This document shows, piece after piece, positions 1 through 9,996 of a stretch of DNA of 55,583 nt. The DNA lies in NCBI GenBank assembly GCA_015063895.1, contig SVTG01000011.1:1-55583 (forward strand), in the 5' to 3' direction. Each line of letters starts with the position of its first letter. Within the stretch, counting starts at the first letter, position 1. Below the pieces are notes generated by a model, which was not told the origin of the DNA, did no database searches, and was given only the letters and a program-made list of their open reading frames with translations. Source of the DNA: Oscillospiraceae bacterium. GTDB taxonomy: Bacteria > Bacillota > Clostridia > Oscillospirales > CAG-272. The position numbers were made by a program, and so were the translations under genes.

Positions 1-483
1 CAAGATGCATTTACAAATCAAGAAAGAAATATTACCGTTGCTACCTCTCGTATAGATAAAATCAAGGAGATCTGTCAAAAGAAAGATGCGTCGTTTTATG
101 CTCCGTTGCTACAAAGCTTAATGATAGGGACATTTTATGATGCCTTACAAATACCGCAAACTATTACAAAAATTGACACTGACGAGTTTTTGCAAAAAAC
201 ATTCAGCTATATCGACCAACATTTGCATGAAAAAATCTTGCTTGACGATCTTGCAAAACACACGTCGAGATCAAAATCCTCCTTTTGCCATCTGTTTGAG
301 ACAAAAATGAATATTTCCCCCAAGCAATATATCTTGCAAAAAAAGCTTGCTCTTGCAAGCAAGCTGATTGGCGAGGGCACTCCGCCAACCATCGCCGCCG
401 CGCAGATTGGCTATGAGAATTACAGTAATTTTTACCGTATATATTTAAAACATTTTGGAACAACCCCGACAAAAAAGAAATAA
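1..483 (+). CDS. AraC/XylS-family transcriptional regulator, C-terminal part (start lies before the window)
   Basis: The frame is open from base 1, so the gene begins upstream and only the last 160 residues are visible. The final 90 residues have the two-helix-turn-helix pattern of AraC/XylS DNA-binding domains: first HTH around LDDLAKHTSRSKSSFCHLF, then a linker helix, then the second HTH around IAAAQIGYENYSNFYRIY, ending with the GTTPTKKK that matches the usual FGxTPxxYR region. The preceding 70 residues are the end of a ligand-binding domain that cannot be identified. It should be a cytoplasmic activator, often of sugar-use genes, but its target is not in view. A bidirectional terminator follows 58 bases downstream. 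The call as an AraC-type domain is firm; the ligand is unknown. Confidence 0.9.
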   Translation, partial: QDAFTNQERNITVATSRIDKIKEICQKKDASFYAPLLQSLMIGTFYDALQIPQTITKIDTDEFLQKTFSYIDQHLHEKILLDDLAKHTSRSKSSFCHLFETKMNISPKQYILQKKLALASKLIGEGTPPTIAAAQIGYENYSNFYRIYLKHFGTTPTKKK

Positions 484-540
484 CAAAATAGCTGTTTCTC
501 GACAAATTCCCCCTTGACCAGCTCATATCTGTAAAAAAAG

Positions 541-570
541 AACACCCGACTGCCAAGGCAGTCGGGTGTT
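541..570. terminator. Bidirectional intrinsic terminator between the araC-like gene and the giant beta-helix gene
   Basis: Perfect 14-bp stem (AACACCCGACTGCC and its complement) with a two-base AA centre. It is followed by TTTT on the plus strand and by a run of seven T on the minus strand, so it can end both convergent transcripts. Confidence 0.9.
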
Positions 571-601
571 TTGGTTTGTGAGCCTCGCTCACGGAGTGTG
601 A

Positions 602-3600
602 TTATTTTTCGTGCTTAGGCATACGCTCACCCTCAGGCAGGTACTTTCTCAAGGAATCCTGCTGTGCGGGCGTGTAACGGCTGAAGTACATACCTTCCTT
701 CATGATGGTTGCATAGCAGTATACGCGGCCACCATTCTCCCAAGGTCTGGTATCCAGATCGTAAAGAGCTGCCTTAGCGATCGTGCGCATATCCTGCGTG
801 ACAGACGCAGATACGTGCGTTGCATAATGGTAGGTAACAGTACCCTTTTCATCAACGACCTTGATGTATGCAATACCCGTCATGGCACGGTTGTGATTCT
901 CCTCCTTGATATTGATCAAGGATGCGTAGTAGGTCACCGAACCGTCTGCGGCAACGACCTGACCCTTGTCAGCAACGATATCTACGTAAACGCTGCTTTC
1001 GGGTTTACCGTTTTCATCGGCATAAGCCTTAAGGTCAGCCAAGAAATCGGTGTCGTTATCCCATTCGCCATCATTGAGATACTCGGTCGGGAAGATCAGC
1101 GTACCGTAGCTTACGGTACCGATACCGCGGAGATACTCAAGGGTTGCTGCAGGAATGTGTGCAGAGTAGGTAATACCCTCAGCGCCAAGAACCGCGCGAA
1201 GTGCGGGCGTAGAGGTCATTACAGGACCGTATTCACGGTAGTAACCGAAGCATACGTAGTAATCCTCGCCGTCAAGTGTTTCAACTGCAGCATACTTCGT
1301 AATAGGCATCGAGTTCATCGTGTTATCGTAATCGTAGAAGAAGTTATCCTTCTTTTCAAGCACGTACATCTTGAAGTTGCCTTCAAAGTTAAATACGGCC
1401 CTCGGATTCATCTTGATGAAGGTCTGCTTATTACCAAGACGCTGGTCAATGAAGGTACCGCCCTGGATCGTGATCACAGAGGGGTTCTTACCTACAGCGT
1501 AGATAAGACCGTTGTCGGTATTGTTACCCGACTTGGGCAGCAGCGTAAACGTACCGCCCTTAATGTACATAGGCGTGGTGTTGTTATCAAGGTAAATCAG
1601 TCTTGCAGCAGTGGTGCTGAAGTCACCGTCCTCGATATTTACAGTCATACCCGTGCCGTCGTAGAAGAACATACGGGAGTTTTCGGAGTAGAACTTACCG
1701 CCTCTGATCAACAGCTCATACTGAGGAACCTCAGAGAGCAGGTGGAACATCGTGGAGTTCTCCATAGCATTGAATGTACCGTCTTCGATCAGAATGCGAG
1801 CATCGCCGAGACCGCCGTTCGCATTAGCATTCTTCATTGCCACCGTAATATAGAACATATTACATACGTTGGTGGCCGTGTAAGTACCGCCGGTAAAGTG
1901 AATATTACCGATAAAGGCGTTGGTGATCTGGAAGATACGGTTAGGATGCTCAACGTTCATGCCGGGACCGAAGGTGATATTACCACCCTCAACTACGAAC
2001 ATAGCCGTGCACGACGTGGTTACGGGAAGTACGAAGTTACCGGAAACGAAGTTGATCTCACTACCTGCGCAGTTACGGTGGATATACATACCGTAAACCG
2101 TTACGTTAGCCTTCTTGCCCTTGTCAAGGTCAACACCTACACCGTCGGAAAGCTCCTTGAACTGAGGTGTCGTGGTAGCAGTCTTATCGAAGGTTACCTT
2201 CATATTGGGAGCTGCCAGGTAAATCCAGCGAAGACCCTTGGAGAAGGTACCGCCCACGATCGTCAGCTCCTGATCGGCAGCACCGGTCAGATATACGTGG
2301 TGATACTGGTACTTATTACCTACGAAGTTACCGCCCGAGATATAGATCGTGTTGCCGGTGTAGTTAGAATAGATCGTGTTAGAATCGTCGCACGACTCGG
2401 CATTGCTGGTGAAGTTACCACCGGTAATTACCAGGTGACCGCGACCGCTCGAGAAGAGCACGACGCGAGCCGCAGTAAAGTTACCGCCGGAGATCGTCAG
2501 ATCTACCCAGAGATCGGCTGCCGTAGCATAGGAGGTAAACATACGGCTATCATTTTGCAGCTCCTTGCTGGTCTCATCGTAGCGAGAGCCCATATTGATC
2601 GTGAAGTTACCGCCGGAAACGTCTACGTCAATGTCGCCCTTCAGAACGAACATATAACGCTCGTACGTGTCGGTCATAGAGTAGGTGCCTGCAGAGATCG
2701 TCAGATCAACGTGCTTGCTGGCGCCGTTCACGTCAAAGTAGAAGCCGTAACGGGTGAAGTTATCGGGTGCACGGAAGGTGGGTGCACTGACAACCTCAGT
2801 CCAGGGGTTGACCTTCTCGGCCATATCTACGGTTACACCATAGTTAGAGTAGAACCAGTTATAGCCACCGGTAAAGTCACCGCCGTAGAAGTTGAAGGTG
2901 GTACCGCCCTGACCTGCAAGGCCGATGATCGCGCGAGCATAGCCACCGTTATAGGTACCGCCGTAGATGGTAAGGCTTGCGCCGTTACCGCGCACGCAGA
3001 GCAAGTAGTTCTTGTTGCTATCGTAGAGAATGGTGTTGTTATCGCTGGGGTCATAGATCATCGGGCCATTTCTACCGTCATACTCAACGCCGGGGCCGTA
3101 GATCTGTGCGATGGTCTGCTTGTTGAAGTTGCTCTTGAATACGCCGCCGTAGATCGTGGTTGCACCGTATGCATAGTAATCCATCAGCACGCGGGTTGCT
3201 TCGTAGTAACCGTCGCAAATGATGAAGATGGGATTACCGCCACCTGCAAAGTAGAACAGAGGCGAGGTGTAGTTCTCGTAGTCGATAACAGGAGTTACCG
3301 TACCGTCGCCGTTCAGGATACCCTTGTAGAACTTACCGTTGTAGATGATAAAGGTCGCAGAGGAACCCTGAGCATGAATGATATTGCCGCCGAAGCCAAC
3401 CACAAAGGTGGGCTGTGCAGACACATCAAATTCCTTACCGATGGTGATATTGGAATCACCCTCAAGGTAGATCACGTCACTGCCTTCACTTGCGTAGAAG
3501 ATACCGTCCTCAATAACAAGGTCAACGCCGTAAAGCTTGAAGAGCGTAGCACCGGGGAAGCGGTAGTCGCCACCCTTAATGGTGATGGTGTAGTTGCCCT

Positions 3601-6600
3601 GAAGCTGAAGTGCGTAGGTGCCTGCATCACCGAAGGTGACCTTCGTGGAACCGAAGAAGTTGCGGATGTACTTCTGGGCTGCCGCAGGGGTATCCCAAAC
3701 CTCGTTTGCCGTAACGTCAACGGTGATACCGAGTCTTACGCTGCCGTTGATCACGTAGCTGGCATTGTTCAGCAGAGTCTTGACCGTGGCTGCAGCCATA
3801 GTGGTATCGAGAATGGTTGCGTAATTTTCAACCGCGAACGCCGTAGCAGCCGTCAGGTTGAAGTTGGCGGAGGTGGGCTGCGTTTCGCCGTTTGCGATAA
3901 ACTCAAACAACACGCCACCAATGCCGGTTGCCTTATAGGTACCGCCGCTGACGGTGATCTGGGATTCGGTAGTGATGTGGAAGAGCGACCCCTCAAAGCT
4001 ACCGCTCGTTACCGTAAGATGGCCCTTTGCCACGTGGAAGATATCGGAGGTGCCGACCGTACCCGTGAAGGTACCGCCCGTGATATTGGCAACGGCAGAT
4101 GCGTTGTTCAGATACATATAGTGGTTATTGGCATAACCCTCGGTATCCGTGAAGGTACCGCCGTTGATGGTAAGCGTGGTGACAACGTTGGAGATGTACC
4201 AGCCGCCACCGCCGTTAAAGGTACCGCCGTTGATGGTGGTGGAGGCACCGTTGCCGCCGCTCTGTGCGAGCACGTAGTTGCCCTGCTTGTTATCAAAGCT
4301 ACCGCCGTTGATGGTAAGCGTCACGCCCTCACCGCGAGGAGCGAGCATATGTGCGTTGGTAGGACGCGCCGTGATATTGGTGCCGTCTACGACACAGTTG
4401 CTCACGAACGTACCGTTCTCAATGGTGGCGGTAACGGGTACGTAGTAAATGAGCAGTACACGGGTTGCCTCAAAGTAGCCGTTCTGGATTGCGAAGGTTG
4501 CAGCCTCAGCCGTGCCGTCGAACACGAAGAGTGCGTCCATCTGGTCGTTGCTTGCGTCGTATGCCAACTCAACAAAGCGGCCGTTCTTCACGGTTACATT
4601 TGCTGCGCTTGCATTCTTGGCGTAAACGATACGGCCCGTGGTGTACATACCGTTCGTTTCCTCAGTACCGGTATTGGGCAGATCGATCTCTACCACAGCA
4701 CCTGTGCCTGCGATCTGAATGATGTCACCTGCATTGTTGGTGAACTTACCGCCCGTGATCTTCAGGGTACCTGCGGTAACCTTGAACATAAACGGCGCGC
4801 TAGCCGTATAATCGCCGCCCGTGATCGTCACGGTAAGCCCTGCGTTGTTAAGGTGAAGAGGTACAAAGCTATCAATGCTTACAGTGAGATTTGCAAACTT
4901 GCTCTCCAAAGCGGCCTGCACCAAAGCCGTGATCTCAGAGATCTGACTGATGGTGTAAGCACCGCTCTGCGTCAGATCGATAGCAGCCATACCGTTAACG
5001 GTAACCTGCTGGTCACTGACGTTAAAGCTTGCCTGAAGCTGTGCGTCGCCTGCGGCGCCCACAGTCATCTTAGCATTGGTAACCGAGATATTACTGGTAT
5101 CTACGCCGTCTGCAATATAGATCAGATAGCTGCCGGCACCGGATATGTTGTATTCGCCGCCGTTGATGATGACCTCTGCATTGCCTGTAACCTCAAACAG
5201 CTTTTCGCCTGCCTGAGCTACGTAGTTACCGCCGTTGACCTTCAGCGTACCCTTATTGATCTTGATCAACGAGGGCATTGCATATACATCGTTAACGTTT
5301 TCAAGCGTTACGATAACGCCCTCACCGTCAATCAACATGGGAAGCCATGTAGTAAAGGCGGTGGGATCAGCCTCGAAGCTTGCAAACTGACCGGCAACCA
5401 GAGTATAAAGATCTGCAGGAGAGGAGATCACATAACCCTTATTGTCGGGATCTTCACCGACGAAGGGCTTACGAATGATGATATCATTGGTGATAGCACC
5501 CTCAAATACGACGTGAAGCGTAGTAGTATCGATATTGTTATAAACAGGAAGACCTGCACCGCCGCTGATCTTAACGGTCGCGCCGGTGACTACCGTGCCG
5601 GGCTTATCCATGCTGGCAGGAATCAGGCTTGCGCCCTCGCCAACCACGTTAAAGGTACCGCCAGTAATTTCAAATGCGGCAAGGCCCGCATCGGGGAAGA
5701 GGAACCAAACGTTGTTCTTGTTTTCAATATTGAAGATACCTGCACCGATCTTCAGCTCGGCAGAGGCGTTCGAGATCTTGAAGCCCTCAATATCAACGAT
5801 GGTTGCACCGTTAGAGGTTGCGGAGCGCTTCAGATAGAACTCGGGATCCACACCGTTGGGGTTCGGCATGATATTGAACTTAGCAGCAGCATCGATACGT
5901 GCGAAGCAATAATACTCACTACTGCTGCTCGCGTGGAGCGTACGGGAAACGAACGAACCGCCCGTAATGTTTACAGTAGCAGCCTGGGTAAGTCTGAAGC
6001 AGTTCATGTATTCCACGAACTGACCGCCGCTGATGTTGACGGTTGCCGTGGACTGCACAACAACAAGAACGTTATTGGGCTGCTCCACGCGGTGAGTATA
6101 GGTACCGCCGGAAATGTTCACGGTAACATTATCAAGAATGTAGAAGTTACGGTAACCCTCGACCGAAAGATCACCCGAGAAGTTCAGAACCGCACCGTTT
6201 GCGCCCGAACGTACTACGATAGTACCGCCCGAGTTACCGCCGATAAACTTACCGCCGGTCACGTTCAGCTTCTGGATAGGAGCATAAACCTGAAGCGGGA
6301 TCATGTAGTCGCGTACTGCGCCATCTACGCCGCCCAAGGCACCGCCGCTGATCGTAACGTCAGCGTCAGCAGCATTCGCAGAAATATTAACTACGCCAAT
6401 AGTGTCGCTGCCCGTAATAGAATACAGCGAACCACCGGAAATGGTGAGCTTGACAGGACCGTCAATGTTGATCACGTGAGAACCGTTGGCATCGTTCTTC
6501 AGATCGCCGCCGGTAATATTCACAGTACCCTTGGTAGCGCGAACAACATTGGTCATACCCTTGATCTCGCCGCCGCTGATATTCAGCACAGCATTTTCGG

Positions 6601-9600
6601 AGTACAGCTGCACACCGTAAGCCTCCAGAGCGCCCTCGCGCTTGTTCATCAGGCCGTCGGTGATAGTAACAGTCAGGGTTGCAGTTTCGTCAATGTAAAC
6701 GACAACACCGCCATTCAGGGTGCCGCCGCCAATGGTGATATCGTTACCAACCGCTGCCGTAGTATAAATAATGTAGGAATTTGCAGAAATGCCTGCATTG
6801 AGCGTGCCGCCCGTGATATTCACGGTACCGGCCTTATGGTCGATCACCTTGCCGCCGTCAGAGCCGTTCAGCGTAGCGGCGATCACGTTGAGCGTACCGC
6901 CCTCCATCACGACCACAGCGTCCTTATCGGCAGTGAAGGTCGCACCGCGAAGGTTAAGCGTACCTGCCACGACCTTGAAGAAATACGAGTCGCTGGTGAT
7001 ATACTCACCTGCTACGATGTTAACGACTGCATCGGCGTGATTGAGCGTCAGCGGGATCCAGCCGGAAAGATTAAGCTGCGCCTTCGGGAAACGCGTACCG
7101 TATTCCTCGGCAAAGTCAGCCATTGCCTGCTGCTGGGAAATTGCCAGATACTCCTCCAGCGTGTTAAAGACGTAAACACCGGCCGTGTTGATTTCAAAGA
7201 CAGCCTCATACTCGGTGAACTTAACGTTGATCTTGGACCAGTCAACGATCGTATCGAGCGCTACCTCGGGAACCGCTGCACCCTTGCCAAGCACCACGGT
7301 GCCGGAGTTAGAGGTCACGGTAACGTTAGTAAGGTTGGAATAATCAGCATTGCTCGTATGCTTGGAGAAGAGCGTTGCGCTGCCAACCAGCTCGATCGTT
7401 GCGCCGTCAAGGGTGATCAAGCTTGCCGAGGTATTCACCAGCGAGAAGACGGGTGCGCCGTTGGCAACGACCTTAACACCGGTGCCCAGCGTTACGTTAA
7501 TGGGGCTGGTCTGGTTGTTGAAGTCGGCTGCAAAGATCTTGCCTTCAGCCGTAGTGAAGGTTGCGTTGGTGGCTGTCATTTCGGAGCCGTTCGAGAACAG
7601 AATGTTTGCAAACATCGTGTTCTGGCCGCCGGTAAAGGTGCCGCCCGTAATGGTCAGGGCTGCATACTTCTGGAAGCATACGATATAGCCCTGAGAGCTG
7701 AACTTACCGCCGCTGATCGCGATCTCGCCGTGTGCGGTCGAGGTACCCGTATTGACGCGGATGACCGCAATACCCTGCTTGTTTGCATCGGTACCTGCGT
7801 TGTACTTCGCGCTGATCTCGGTCTTATTACCGGAAATGGTGAGCTTACCTGCAGCGTTTACAAAGAACACGGAGGTCGACACGTCGGCGTCGATCACCAT
7901 ATTGTGTACGGTCAGATCCGCTGCCGCGTTGCCGATCGCGATATAGGTCTTCGGTGCAGCCGCAAGGTCATACCCGATCATGAAGCTCTCAAGCGTCACC
8001 TTACCTGCCTGCGCGTTGATCAGCGTCGCCTGACCTGCGGTAACGGTAGAGGTGAATACCAGCTTGGCGTCAGCCGAGCCACCCTTAATGGTGTAAGTTT
8101 TGTCAATATTAAGCACGAGAGCGGGGATCCTCAGTTCGCCGTAGATCGTGATCACGGCGCCGTCGGCAGTCACAGCCGCCATCGCATTGGCAAGAGAAGT
8201 ATAATACTTCATCGATTCGCCCTGTGCGAGCACCAGGCCGCACACGTGATCGGGCAAGCGCGTTTCTGCACCCTCGATGTTGAGCGTACCGCCCTGCACG
8301 TCAAAGGTTTCGCCGTCCTCACCGACGGTCATCTTGGTTGCGGTATAGTTTACGGTACCGCCCTCGACAACCACCATTGCGGTGTCGTCAGCGCCCACCA
8401 GCTCGCCGCCGGTAAGATTCAGCGTACCGCTCTTAACAACGAACATCACGTTACCGTTTGCGGTGTATTTGCCGCCCGTAACGTTTACAGTCGCACCGTC
8501 AACGACGATCGTGGTCCAACCGGGCACGAGCTTGGTGATGTGCGAAGGAACTGCGGCTGCAACAAGTGCTGCCACGTCGTCGGCAGAGGTGATATCAACC
8601 GTGCCCGTGGTCAGCGTGATCTCGCTGAGAGCAACGCCTACCTTGGACCAATCGATCATCGTCCAGGCTGCACGCGGGCAGGGTGCGCCGTTTGCGAGAA
8701 CGACCGTGCCTGCGGTTGCGGTGATCGTGCCAAGGGGTGCATCTACGCCAAAGAGCTCGGCGGAAGCACCGTTCATATAAAACGTTGCGCCGTTCAGCTC
8801 AACCGCGGTGTTTGCATTCAAGCCGTCAAACGCCGCCTTGTTGTTTACATAGATCTTGGCGCCCTCCTTAACGTCCACCTTAGCGGATGCTGCGTTAAGT
8901 GCAAATACAAGCTGGCCGTTACCCGGCACGAGCTCGCCACCGGAAACGGTAATGACCGACGGTGTCGGCGCCGACATAGTCATCGTGATCTGCATCAAAG
9001 CGGCCGCGCCACCGATCAGCTTACCGCCCGTCACGTTGACGGTAACGGTCTTACCGACTGCAGATACCACGGTTTTCGTGGCGGCGATCTCGCCGCCCGC
9101 AAAATTCACGGTAGCACCGTTCACGGATGCCTTGAAGAAGAATTGTGCACCGCTGATATCGGTTTCATCGCCGCTCACCGTAACGGTAGCAGCAGCCTCA
9201 ACCAGAACGGTGTTGGTCACATCGGCCTCGGTGACTACGTTATTCAGCACAACCTCAGCTGCGCCGCCTACGCGGATCACACTGATCGGTTTTGTGCTTG
9301 CATTAAACAAGGACTCGGCGTAAGAGAAGTTCACGCCGTCAAACGTGACCTTACCTGCGCTCACCTCGATCAGCGCTTTTTCCTCGCTGGTCGAAATAAA
9401 GTTAAGAGTCACGCGTGCGCCGTCCTTGCTCTTGATGGTGTACGCATAAGGCACATCAAGAGTCACGGCCTGCTCTGTTACTTTTTGCAGAACAGTAATC
9501 GTGTAGCCGTCAGCCTCAATGGACGCGATGGCATTTTCCAAAGTACTGTAGTACTTCGGCTGTCTGTCACGCGGACCCGTGAGAACTGAGTAGTAGTGTC

Positions 9601-9712
9601 CGTTTTCGGGGGTGGTAGCGCCCTCGGTCACCGCAGAGGCAACCAGCGCCGACGCCATGATCAGAATCATGACCAGCACCGCGAAAAGAACCAAACGCAG
9701 TTGTTTCTTCAT
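602..9712 (-). CDS. Giant secreted right-handed beta-helix (pectate-lyase-like) repeat protein, 3036 residues
   Basis: The product starts with a Sec signal peptide: KK, a hydrophobic stretch at about residues 8-26 and an ASA-type cleavage site near residue 27. Most of the protein consists of short beta-strand repeats of the form VNISGGTF, LTITGGTF or VTVSGGTY, typical of parallel beta-helix adhesins. Two early modules begin alike (YYSTLENAIA near residue 54 and YYTSLANAMA near 508). At least four linkers of the type AGVY or SGAY...W(I/L)PL punctuate the helix. The last 170 or so residues lack the repeats and resemble a domain found at the ends of many Clostridia secreted proteins (YGTLIFPTEYL, YYASLINI). 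No LPXTG, SLH or choline-binding motif was seen, so how it stays on the surface is unclear. The start is supported by AAGGAG ten bases upstream. It is monocistronic. The likely role is adhesion or glycan contact, which is inference. Confidence 0.9.
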   Translation of the reverse strand: MKKQLRLVLFAVLVMILIMASALVASAVTEGATTPENGHYYSVLTGPRDRQPKYYSTLENAIASIEADGYTITVLQKVTEQAVTLDVPYAYTIKSKDGARVTLNFISTSEEKALIEVSAGKVTFDGVNFSYAESLFNASTKPISVIRVGGAAEVVLNNVVTEADVTNTVLVEAAATVTVSGDETDISGAQFFFKASVNGATVNFAGGEIAATKTVVSAVGKTVTVNVTGGKLIGGAAALMQITMTMSAPTPSVITVSGGELVPGNGQLVFALNAASAKVDVKEGAKIYVNNKAAFDGLNANTAVELNGATFYMNGASAELFGVDAPLGTITATAGTVVLANGAPCPRAAWTMIDWSKVGVALSEITLTTGTVDITSADDVAALVAAAVPSHITKLVPGWTTIVVDGATVNVTGGKYTANGNVMFVVKSGTLNLTGGELVGADDTAMVVVEGGTVNYTATKMTVGEDGETFDVQGGTLNIEGAETRLPDHVCGLVLAQGESMKYYTSLANAMAAVTADGAVITIYGELRIPALVLNIDKTYTIKGGSADAKLVFTSTVTAGQATLINAQAGKVTLESFMIGYDLAAAPKTYIAIGNAAADLTVHNMVIDADVSTSVFFVNAAGKLTISGNKTEISAKYNAGTDANKQGIAVIRVNTGTSTAHGEIAISGGKFSSQGYIVCFQKYAALTITGGTFTGGQNTMFANILFSNGSEMTATNATFTTAEGKIFAADFNNQTSPINVTLGTGVKVVANGAPVFSLVNTSASLITLDGATIELVGSATLFSKHTSNADYSNLTNVTVTSNSGTVVLGKGAAVPEVALDTIVDWSKINVKFTEYEAVFEINTAGVYVFNTLEEYLAISQQQAMADFAEEYGTRFPKAQLNLSGWIPLTLNHADAVVNIVAGEYITSDSYFFKVVAGTLNLRGATFTADKDAVVVMEGGTLNVIAATLNGSDGGKVIDHKAGTVNITGGTLNAGISANSYIIYTTAAVGNDITIGGGTLNGGVVVYIDETATLTVTITDGLMNKREGALEAYGVQLYSENAVLNISGGEIKGMTNVVRATKGTVNITGGDLKNDANGSHVINIDGPVKLTISGGSLYSITGSDTIGVVNISANAADADVTISGGALGGVDGAVRDYMIPLQVYAPIQKLNVTGGKFIGGNSGGTIVVRSGANGAVLNFSGDLSVEGYRNFYILDNVTVNISGGTYTHRVEQPNNVLVVVQSTATVNISGGQFVEYMNCFRLTQAATVNITGGSFVSRTLHASSSSEYYCFARIDAAAKFNIMPNPNGVDPEFYLKRSATSNGATIVDIEGFKISNASAELKIGAGIFNIENKNNVWFLFPDAGLAAFEITGGTFNVVGEGASLIPASMDKPGTVVTGATVKISGGAGLPVYNNIDTTTLHVVFEGAITNDIIIRKPFVGEDPDNKGYVISSPADLYTLVAGQFASFEADPTAFTTWLPMLIDGEGVIVTLENVNDVYAMPSLIKINKGTLKVNGGNYVAQAGEKLFEVTGNAEVIINGGEYNISGAGSYLIYIADGVDTSNISVTNAKMTVGAAGDAQLQASFNVSDQQVTVNGMAAIDLTQSGAYTISQISEITALVQAALESKFANLTVSIDSFVPLHLNNAGLTVTITGGDYTASAPFMFKVTAGTLKITGGKFTNNAGDIIQIAGTGAVVEIDLPNTGTEETNGMYTTGRIVYAKNASAANVTVKNGRFVELAYDASNDQMDALFVFDGTAEAATFAIQNGYFEATRVLLIYYVPVTATIENGTFVSNCVVDGTNITARPTNAHMLAPRGEGVTLTINGGSFDNKQGNYVLAQSGGNGASTTINGGTFNGGGGWYISNVVTTLTINGGTFTDTEGYANNHYMYLNNASAVANITGGTFTGTVGTSDIFHVAKGHLTVTSGSFEGSLFHITTESQITVSGGTYKATGIGGVLFEFIANGETQPTSANFNLTAATAFAVENYATILDTTMAAATVKTLLNNASYVINGSVRLGITVDVTANEVWDTPAAAQKYIRNFFGSTKVTFGDAGTYALQLQGNYTITIKGGDYRFPGATLFKLYGVDLVIEDGIFYASEGSDVIYLEGDSNITIGKEFDVSAQPTFVVGFGGNIIHAQGSSATFIIYNGKFYKGILNGDGTVTPVIDYENYTSPLFYFAGGGNPIFIICDGYYEATRVLMDYYAYGATTIYGGVFKSNFNKQTIAQIYGPGVEYDGRNGPMIYDPSDNNTILYDSNKNYLLCVRGNGASLTIYGGTYNGGYARAIIGLAGQGGTTFNFYGGDFTGGYNWFYSNYGVTVDMAEKVNPWTEVVSAPTFRAPDNFTRYGFYFDVNGASKHVDLTISAGTYSMTDTYERYMFVLKGDIDVDVSGGNFTINMGSRYDETSKELQNDSRMFTSYATAADLWVDLTISGGNFTAARVVLFSSGRGHLVITGGNFTSNAESCDDSNTIYSNYTGNTIYISGGNFVGNKYQYHHVYLTGAADQELTIVGGTFSKGLRWIYLAAPNMKVTFDKTATTTPQFKELSDGVGVDLDKGKKANVTVYGMYIHRNCAGSEINFVSGNFVLPVTTSCTAMFVVEGGNITFGPGMNVEHPNRIFQITNAFIGNIHFTGGTYTATNVCNMFYITVAMKNANANGGLGDARILIEDGTFNAMENSTMFHLLSEVPQYELLIRGGKFYSENSRMFFYDGTGMTVNIEDGDFSTTAARLIYLDNNTTPMYIKGGTFTLLPKSGNNTDNGLIYAVGKNPSVITIQGGTFIDQRLGNKQTFIKMNPRAVFNFEGNFKMYVLEKKDNFFYDYDNTMNSMPITKYAAVETLDGEDYYVCFGYYREYGPVMTSTPALRAVLGAEGITYSAHIPAATLEYLRGIGTVSYGTLIFPTEYLNDGEWDNDTDFLADLKAYADENGKPESSVYVDIVADKGQVVAADGSVTYYASLINIKEENHNRAMTGIAYIKVVDEKGTVTYHYATHVSASVTQDMRTIAKAALYDLDTRPWENGGRVYCYATIMKEGMYFSRYTPAQQDSLRKYLPEGERMPKHEK

Positions 9713-9736
9713 AGGAAAATCTCCTTTTCTTGTATT

Positions 9737-9750
9737 GTGGGTTTACCCAC
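9737..9750 (-). other. Hairpin in the 5' leader of the giant gene
   Basis: GTGGGT-TT-ACCCAC, a 6-bp stem lying 25 bases before the start codon of the giant gene, just upstream of its ribosome site. It could affect translation or mRNA stability; nothing links it to a known riboswitch. Confidence 0.4.
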
Positions 9751-9762
9751 TGTTTGTATGTT

Positions 9763-9791
9763 CGGTTTGTGACGGTTGTGTGCACAAACCG
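9763..9791 (-). other. 5'-terminal stem-loop of the giant-gene transcript
   Basis: A 9-bp stem (CGGTTTGTG with CACAAACCG, 11-base loop) lies within about 12 bases of the predicted transcription start. A stem at the extreme 5' end is a common way to protect a long mRNA from decay; that role is inferred. Confidence 0.45.
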
Positions 9792-9808
9792 TAAAAAGAT
9801 ACAATCAT

Positions 9809-9837
9809 ATTATATATGATTTCCAAAAAACAGTCAA
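9809..9837 (-). promoter_or_regulatory. Sigma-A promoter of the giant beta-helix gene
   Basis: TTGACT (9832-9837) and TATAAT (9809-9814) on the minus strand, separated by exactly 17 bases. This near-consensus promoter predicts strong constitutive transcription with a leader of about 90 bases. Confidence 0.85.
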
Positions 9838-9968
9838 TCCTTTTTGCTCATTTTCGCGATTTTCAACAAAAATTCAGTGATCAAAATATACAGTTTGACA
9901 GCGCAAAAGGGTGTTTTTTCCGTACATCTTATATTGCGCGCACGGCACGCACGTAAAAAAGCAAAAAA

Positions 9969-9986
9969 GGGCCGCCAAAGCGGTCC
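9969..9986 (-). terminator. Terminator of the CNNM-CNNM-dtxR-rnhA operon
   Basis: Seven-base arms GGACCGC and GCGGCCC with one mismatch, followed on the minus strand by TTTTTT. It begins ten bases after the rnhA stop codon. Confidence 0.8.
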
Positions 9987-9996
9987 TTTTTTGCAG

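Noticed and set aside
611-9589. Plus-strand 2992-codon ORF opposite the giant gene
   Set aside because: It lacks domains and has a composition that simply mirrors the sense codons. It is open because TTA, CTA and TCA are unused on the other strand, while the sense strand has a signal peptide, repeats, a promoter and a ribosome site.
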